From positions 1-64,000 of the forward strand of contig NC_091281.1 of NCBI RefSeq assembly GCF_042100115.1: DNA of 64,000 nt, given 5' to 3'. The position numbers were made by a program, and so were the translations under genes. The notes beneath the pieces were generated by a model. It ran no database searches. It was given only the letters and a program-made list of their open reading frames with translations, and had not been told where the DNA came from. Below are positions 58,251-64,000 of this stretch, piece after piece. The first letter of the stretch is position 1, and every line of letters starts with the position of its first letter. The stretch comes from Alternaria dauci (lineage: Eukaryota; Ascomycota; Dothideomycetes; Pleosporales; Pleosporaceae).

Positions 58251-61200
58251 TAGTGTAGTACCGTGTTAATAATAACTAGGGGGATAACGTCTCTACTAAC
58301 TTATCTAGATTCGCGGAAGTCCTAAGCTAGTGCTAGCTCTCTTTAGTAGAGGACTTCTAGAAGTATTTCCCTTTCCTTTAGCTAGAGTTCTAGGGATATT
58401 TTTATCTCTAAAATACGTTTAGGCGTAATATAGGTGCCTCTTAGGAATAGTGTATAGTAAGGCTTAAAGTACTAGCGAAAGGGAGCTATATTACTATTAC
58501 TATTTAGTACTTATTTTACGGCTGCCCTTTCTTTCTAATTAAGTCTTCCTTTAATATCGCGTACTAGTTAGCCTAAGTTATTAATAGGTTTAACTTTAAC
58601 TCCCTTTTACTTATGCGCACTATTAATCTAAACGTTATTTAGCCTAAATATAGTATTAGCCTAACTAGGAGGTATAGGACCTACTATTATAACTTTAATA
58701 GGTATTAGCTTACCCTTATCTACTTTTATAAGGCTTCGTTACTAAAACGTATCCTCTATATCCTTAGTAGTGTTTTCTTTATATACCTATTATAACACTT
58801 CTTCTAGCACTTAGTCTAATAGCTATTTATAACTATCTATTATAATAACGTAGAGTCCTTCTCTATCTCTTATAATAATACTACTATTAACACCTTTACC
58901 TATAGAGTTACTATTCTCCTATAAAAGGTAATATTACTACTTCTTCCTCTCCTACTTACCTTTTTAGTTCTTCTACTTACTTATAAATTTTATCCTTAGC
59001 TAACTACCCTTTAGCTCTTCTTCTAAGTTTATTCTTACCTCTATTACTCTTATTATACTAAATACCGCTTCGCCTTCTAGCCTTTTAGTAAGTTAATAGA
59101 GTAGAGTACTAGTCTCTATACTCCTATTCCTTTTCCTAAGATAGGTCTAGTATAGAGGTTAGGTTTAGATAGTTAATTACTCTTAGTATATATAAACCTA
59201 GTATTATATTAGCTATTAATACTAAAGATATAATAATATATTAGCCTATTAGTTACGTACTTAATCTTTACTCTAGCGTCTATTAAAAATAGATTACCTA
59301 ATATAATTAGATTAGTATAGGTTTCTACTATAAAGAAGTTTATTTAAACTTTAACTTACCTTATAATAATAAGGACTCCCTAGATAATCCCTATAGAGTT
59401 TACTATACTACTATTAGTAGTAACTATCTAGGCGGCCCTTATACTTCCTAGGAGTAAGGTTATTAGTAGTATAGCTTTCTTAGCTAATTCTCTTTTAATT
59501 ATATTAAGCTCTACTCTTAAATTAAATAGTATAAGAAATAAATTACCTTAGATATTAATTAGTACTTTTAGGTAGTCTTATTAAAGGTATTTAATACTTA
59601 TTACCTTATTATATAAACTCTAATTATCTCTTAAATAGTTATAGTTATCTTCTTCTATATTATTAGGCTTAGTACTAGTAATAATATTTTTTTAAATATA
59701 GTTAATCTCTAGGTTTATCTAATATTCTACTTTAATACCCTAGTAGTTAATAACCTAGCCTTCCTAGGATTCTACTAGGATATAGTTAGGGAGAGTATTT
59801 ACTAAGTAGAGTATATTAATATTACCTCCTAAATAGTACTTAGGTAGGTCTTACGTTAAATAGTCCTCGTTAACTATTAAGTTAATTTTAAATAGGTCTA
59901 GCTCCTCTAATATATAGCTCGCGTTAAATAGGCTTTTATATACCTCTAGTATATTACCTAGAAGGGTACTAAGTTAGAGAGGTATTATTATATTTAGGAT
60001 ACTCTTAATAACTAATTATATATTAGGCTCTAACTTATCTATAATCTTTTTCTTTTATAGTTACTAGTTATTATTATTTCTTTTACTATCTACTACCTCT
60101 TTCTAGTAGTTATTAATATTAATATCCTAGTCTATTATATTATTAGTTTCTTTAAACTATACTATCCTTTCCTTATTAATATTCTTATTACTTAAAAGGT
60201 GTTTAGATTAGCTCTTATAACCTTTTAGGTATAGAATATACTTATTACTTAGTCTTCGTAAGATTACTTTCTACGTTAGTTTCTATACTTTAGACTTATT
60301 ATAGCTAGAGTAGGATTTTTATTCTACTATTATACGTATTATTATAGTAGAAGCGACTATATTATTATTATATTTACTAAGGGTAGTTAGCTATAGCCTA
60401 AAGTCTAACTTGTCTTTAGTAAAGATACTAGATAATTTCTAGTATTAGTCTACTTCGTCTTCTTAAAGGCTTCTAGTAGAATTAAGGATTAGCTATACTA
60501 AGATAGCGTTATTTTCTACTATTACTATAGGGGGTTTTTCCTTAAATAGCGCTATAATAGTTAGTAGGTCTATATCTTATTTAAGCTACCTCCTCTTAAT
60601 CTAAGCTAAAAGATTCTTAGCCTAGAGCTATTAGCTAAGATTAAGCACTCTACCTTATAGGTTTTCTTCTATACCCTACTAGAGTATAGATTACTTATTA
60701 AGGTGTACCTAACCTTTATCTATAAATGCTTATAGTGTAGGGCAATCGTTCTTACAGTAACTAGGTTTATTATACACCTAGTAGTTTATAGCTATATTAA
60801 AGGACTACGCTTAGTTTCTACCCTAACTATACTAGGAGTTATAGTTCTAGTAGCCTTAGGTATTAGTAGCGTATAATTAGTTATTATAAGTCTAATAACC
60901 CTTCTATTAATACCTGCTGTACTATTAGGATTAGTACTAACCCTCTAGCTACGGCCTTTTAGGTTCCTAACTATTTATTAAGAGGTTCTAGCTTATTATA
61001 TTATTAACTCTATATTCTACTTCTATATAAATACCTAAGTTACTTATAAGCTCTATTTCTTAGGATATCTATTATAGCTTCTAAGGTTTAAGTTCTAGGC
61101 TAGCCTAATTAATTCTTAGGTTTAGTATTTTATTAACTAACTTATCTACTTCTATATTAGTAGGGGCCTTTCTAGAGGGTAACTAAGTTAGTTAATAGTA

Positions 61201-62947
61201 CTAATTATCTTCTCTAATTAAGATAAATAATTTTAGGGCTTAGAAAATTTATATAAAGATATTAGGTAGGTTATAGCTTACTATAAGTATATACTAAATG
61301 GCTATTAGCTTAGGTAAGGTAAACTCTACCTTAGGGGTAATTTCTTTAATTACCTCTAATAGGTTAAGTATATATACTTCCTCTTCTACTTTAAGGTAAG
61401 TAGTTAGGTAGTTACTAATCTTCTTATAGCTAAACTCCTAGGAGCTATTAGTTCTAAGGCTAAATCTCTTAAGTACTTTAGTTACTTATCTAAGTAGTAA
61501 TCCCTTAACTAGATAGAAACCTTAGTATTCTTTATTAATAGTTATAGCTTTAATATAACGTTTACTATAGATCTAGAACTCCTATAAGTATTCCTTAATA
61601 TTTAGATTAGACCTTACTTAATACTAAAGAAGCTAATATTTAAAGTATTTAGCTTATACTTCTTACTAGCTCTAGTTATTACTCCTAAATAACCTCCTAA
61701 GCGCTTCTCTAAAGTCTTTCTAAGACTTATTTACCTAAGCTATATTATAGGTATTAGAAGCTTAGATAATAGTCTACTACTTCCACTTATAGTAGGCTAA
61801 GAGCCTATTAACTATAGCTTTATTACTAAACCTATAGTACTTAGATGTATCTTTAAAGTATTCTAAGAACGTAGTAATATTAGTACTATTAAAGACTAGA
61901 ACTATTTTAGCTAAGTATAGTAGGAGTTACGTAGCTACTATTAGGTCTTAGCTTCCTAGCTATTAGAGCGAGGCTGCTATTATCTAAAGGACCTTTATTA
62001 TTTTATTATTAGGGGACTACACTAGCGGAATATCTAGGGAAATAGAGCTTCCTAGTGTTACTACTAATGCGCTTAGTAAATCTACTAGCGTTATTATACT
62101 ATTAGCTAAGGCTTCTAGTTTCTTTATTTTAGTAGTAGAAGTAAATTAATCTATATTCTAGCTTCTAACTAGTAGCTTAGTAATAAATTAAGTTCTTTTA
62201 CCTATCTTATTCCTTACTTATTAGTTCTTACTTATCTACGTAACGTATATAATAAGTATAGTAAGGGCTATAATAAAGAGTATAAGTACTATATAAAGTA
62301 GTACTTAGGTTTAACTAGTTAGTTACTTATATATCTAAGAGTCTTTTAGTAAGAGGGTAATTACCCTATTCTTTATATATCTTAAGATACTATCTTAGTT
62401 AGCTATCTTTAGTCTATTAATTTAATTATTTATTATTAGTTTTTTCCTTATTAGTAGTACTCTATAGGGGTTATTACTATTATTCTTAGCCCTATATATT
62501 ATTTAGCCTATCTATATACGCTCTATTATATTCTTTATCTATATAGCTATCTTAAGGATTATTATCTTAGCCTATACTCTTTATATAATATACCGCCTCG
62601 TGTAGCGTAGCTGTACTCTAGTTATAACCCTAGTATTATTAGTAATTTAGTACCTCTATTATATCTTTCTTACTTCTTAAGGGTCTTTCTATATCCCTAC
62701 CTATTTATATTCTCTAGTCTTTACACTTTTTTATTACTAAATATTCTTTAGGTTATTATATACTATTACTATTCTCTTATTATTTCTTACTTATTCTATA
62801 CTATATCTATTCTAATTTCTCTTACTATCTAAGACTATAAGACAGAGCGTCTTATAAAGTCTTTAGATAGATTTTACACTTAGTAAACGCTTATAGCTTT
62901 CCTAAGGTTAAAAGGTTATAAGGTTTAAGTTTTAATTAGTCGCTATA

Positions 62948-63164
62948 TATAGTAGAGTATTTTATTACTAATTCTCTATTAGGAATAGGTGCTTAATATA
63001 GTAGGTAGGTATAGAAATATTAAAAGGAGTATATATTATAGTTATTTTTTTTTTCTATAGCTAAACACCGTTTAGCTAGTTTCTATAGGGCCTCTTTTTC
63101 CTATACTACCCCTAAGCCTAATAGTTCTTTAACTACTCGCACTTCCCCTAGTTTCTCTACTATA
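62948..63164. repeat. Direct repeat, right copy (partner 48504-48716)
   Basis: Same orientation as the left copy, with a longer T run and CACCG/CGCAC sites that escaped mutation. The flanking arrangement differs: here the CTATACTAGTTA array follows the repeat, while on the left it precedes it. Confidence 0.88.
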
Positions 63165-63480
63165 GTAGTTAGGCTATACTAGTTACTTTAGTATAGTAGG
63201 TTATCTATAGCTAGTAGTACACTATAGGTGTTAGGTTATAGAAAGTTAGCTATTTAGCTATACTAGTTACTTTATTATAGTAGGTTACCCGCGGCTAACT
63301 ACCTACTTTTCTCCCTTAGTAGTAGATAGTTAGCTATTAGGCTATACTAGTTACTTTAGTATAGTAGGTTATCTATAGCTAGTTACCTACGTAAATCCTT
63401 AGGTTGTAGATAGTTAGCTATTAGACTATACTAGTTACTTTATTATAGTAGGTTACCTCTAGAGGTAGCTATATCTTCTA
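63165..63480. repeat. Tandem array of CTATACTAGTTACTTTA units, right copy
   Basis: Four units like those at 47900-48503, the same way round. One keeps GGTTACCCGCGGCTAACTAC, a less mutated form of GGTTACCTATAGTTAACTAC. Confidence 0.85.
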
Positions 63481-64000
63481 TATTTTATTTTTAGTCTTAT
63501 ATCTATAAGCCTTATTACCTAGGTAGTAGTTAGAGACGTTAACTCTATTTAGCGCGCTACTAGGGTCTAGGCGACTATTAATAGCTTATAAGGGTTAGTA
63601 AAAGCCTATTTAAATTAGTAAATTACGGCTAGTTTTTAAAAGGGTTAGGTTATCTACCTAAACTATAGCGTAAGATTTTTAAGTACTAGACCTAAACTTA
63701 CTTTTAGTAACTAAAAAGCCCTAGAAACCTTATAGTAGATAGGTAAATTATCTTTAGGGTGCGTTAAAGTAGGTCTATCTACGCTTTATATATATAAGGC
63801 TTATAATAATAGTACTCCTCTTAAGGCGTATATACTATAGGCTTATTATTAGTAGTAACGCTAATTAGGCTTTATAGTAGACTACGCCTTAGGGAACTTA
63901 GTAGGGGTAAATAAATAGTTACCTATAGTAATTATACCCTACGCGCATTTATAGTAGGCGATTAGGATAGCTTTAGTAATCCCCTTCTTAGTATAATTTT

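Larger units (their letters stand above)
26096..64000. other. RIP-destroyed repeat block, 38 kb
   Basis: Nearly all CA and TG dinucleotides are gone while CG and GC remain, and every frame is studded with TAA/TAG stops. This matches RIP and not CpG deamination. Indels look rare, since long stretches still read as protein when stops at former CAA/CAG/TGG sites are ignored. Recognised contents are listed separately. Stretches at about 26.1-29.4, 34.7-41.0, 50.5-55.3 and 58.3-62.9 kb hold decayed coding-like DNA that I cannot assign. No intact gene or RNA gene is seen. Confidence 0.93.

Noticed and set aside
26096..64000. CpG methylation-deamination as the cause of the AT bias
   Set aside because: CG dinucleotides survive widely while CA/TG are lost; this fits RIP.
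1..64000. CRISPR-like arrays, tRNA or rRNA genes
   Set aside because: All arrays are head-to-tail satellites without unique spacers, and no cloverleaf or rRNA-like stretch was seen.

Overview
The window is a chromosome end of a filamentous ascomycete. It opens with about 23 CCCTAA telomere units, the genes carry short fungal-type introns (46-60 nt, GTRNGT-like donors, CTAAC-like branch points), and the bulk DNA shows the signature of repeat-induced point mutation (RIP): near-complete loss of CpA/TpG with CpG retained. A Dothideomycete (Pleosporales-like) is my guess from the RIP pattern and the Ty3/Gypsy family present; the sequence alone does not prove it.

Layout. 1-140 telomere; 148-925 an 18-bp subtelomeric satellite whose unit contains TTAGGG in the orientation opposite to the telomere; 930-2360 AT-rich RIP-mutated DNA; 2361-3083 a 22-bp tandem array that goes from fully decayed to clean; 3.1-25.0 kb an unmutated gene island; 25.0-26.1 kb a 34-bp tandem array that goes from clean to decayed; 26.1-64.0 kb a continuous RIP-destroyed transposon graveyard. 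The graveyard holds a Helitron remnant (about 44-45.4 kb, plus strand), a Ty3/Gypsy pol (about 55.3-58.3 kb, minus strand), several tandem arrays, a family of about 31-bp imperfect palindromes, and one clean 476-bp solo LTR with a 5-bp target duplication and a paralogous empty site.

Gene island. A divergent pair of large helicases is closest to the telomere: a CCHC zinc-knuckle plus UPF1-like SF1 helicase (minus strand, all motifs present but interrupted by one in-frame TAG) and a SNF2-like SF2 helicase (plus strand, 1,501 aa, intact). Their shared intergenic region carries four copies of a 16-bp motif, one inverted toward the SF1 gene and three direct toward the SNF2 gene. Next come a 68-bp tandem array and a broken gene split by a 411-bp MITE, then three genes I cannot name by function: a 620-aa protein (plus), a spliced 1,172-aa protein (minus) and a spliced protein of about 717 aa with a ParB-like N-terminus (minus).

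The island is bracketed on both sides by arrays in which RIP-like decay stops, and both helicases carry freshly expanded in-frame repeats in low-complexity regions. The most interesting candidate system is the telomere-adjacent divergent helicase pair with its shared motif, possibly together with the ParB-like and orphan genes. A shared function is inference.
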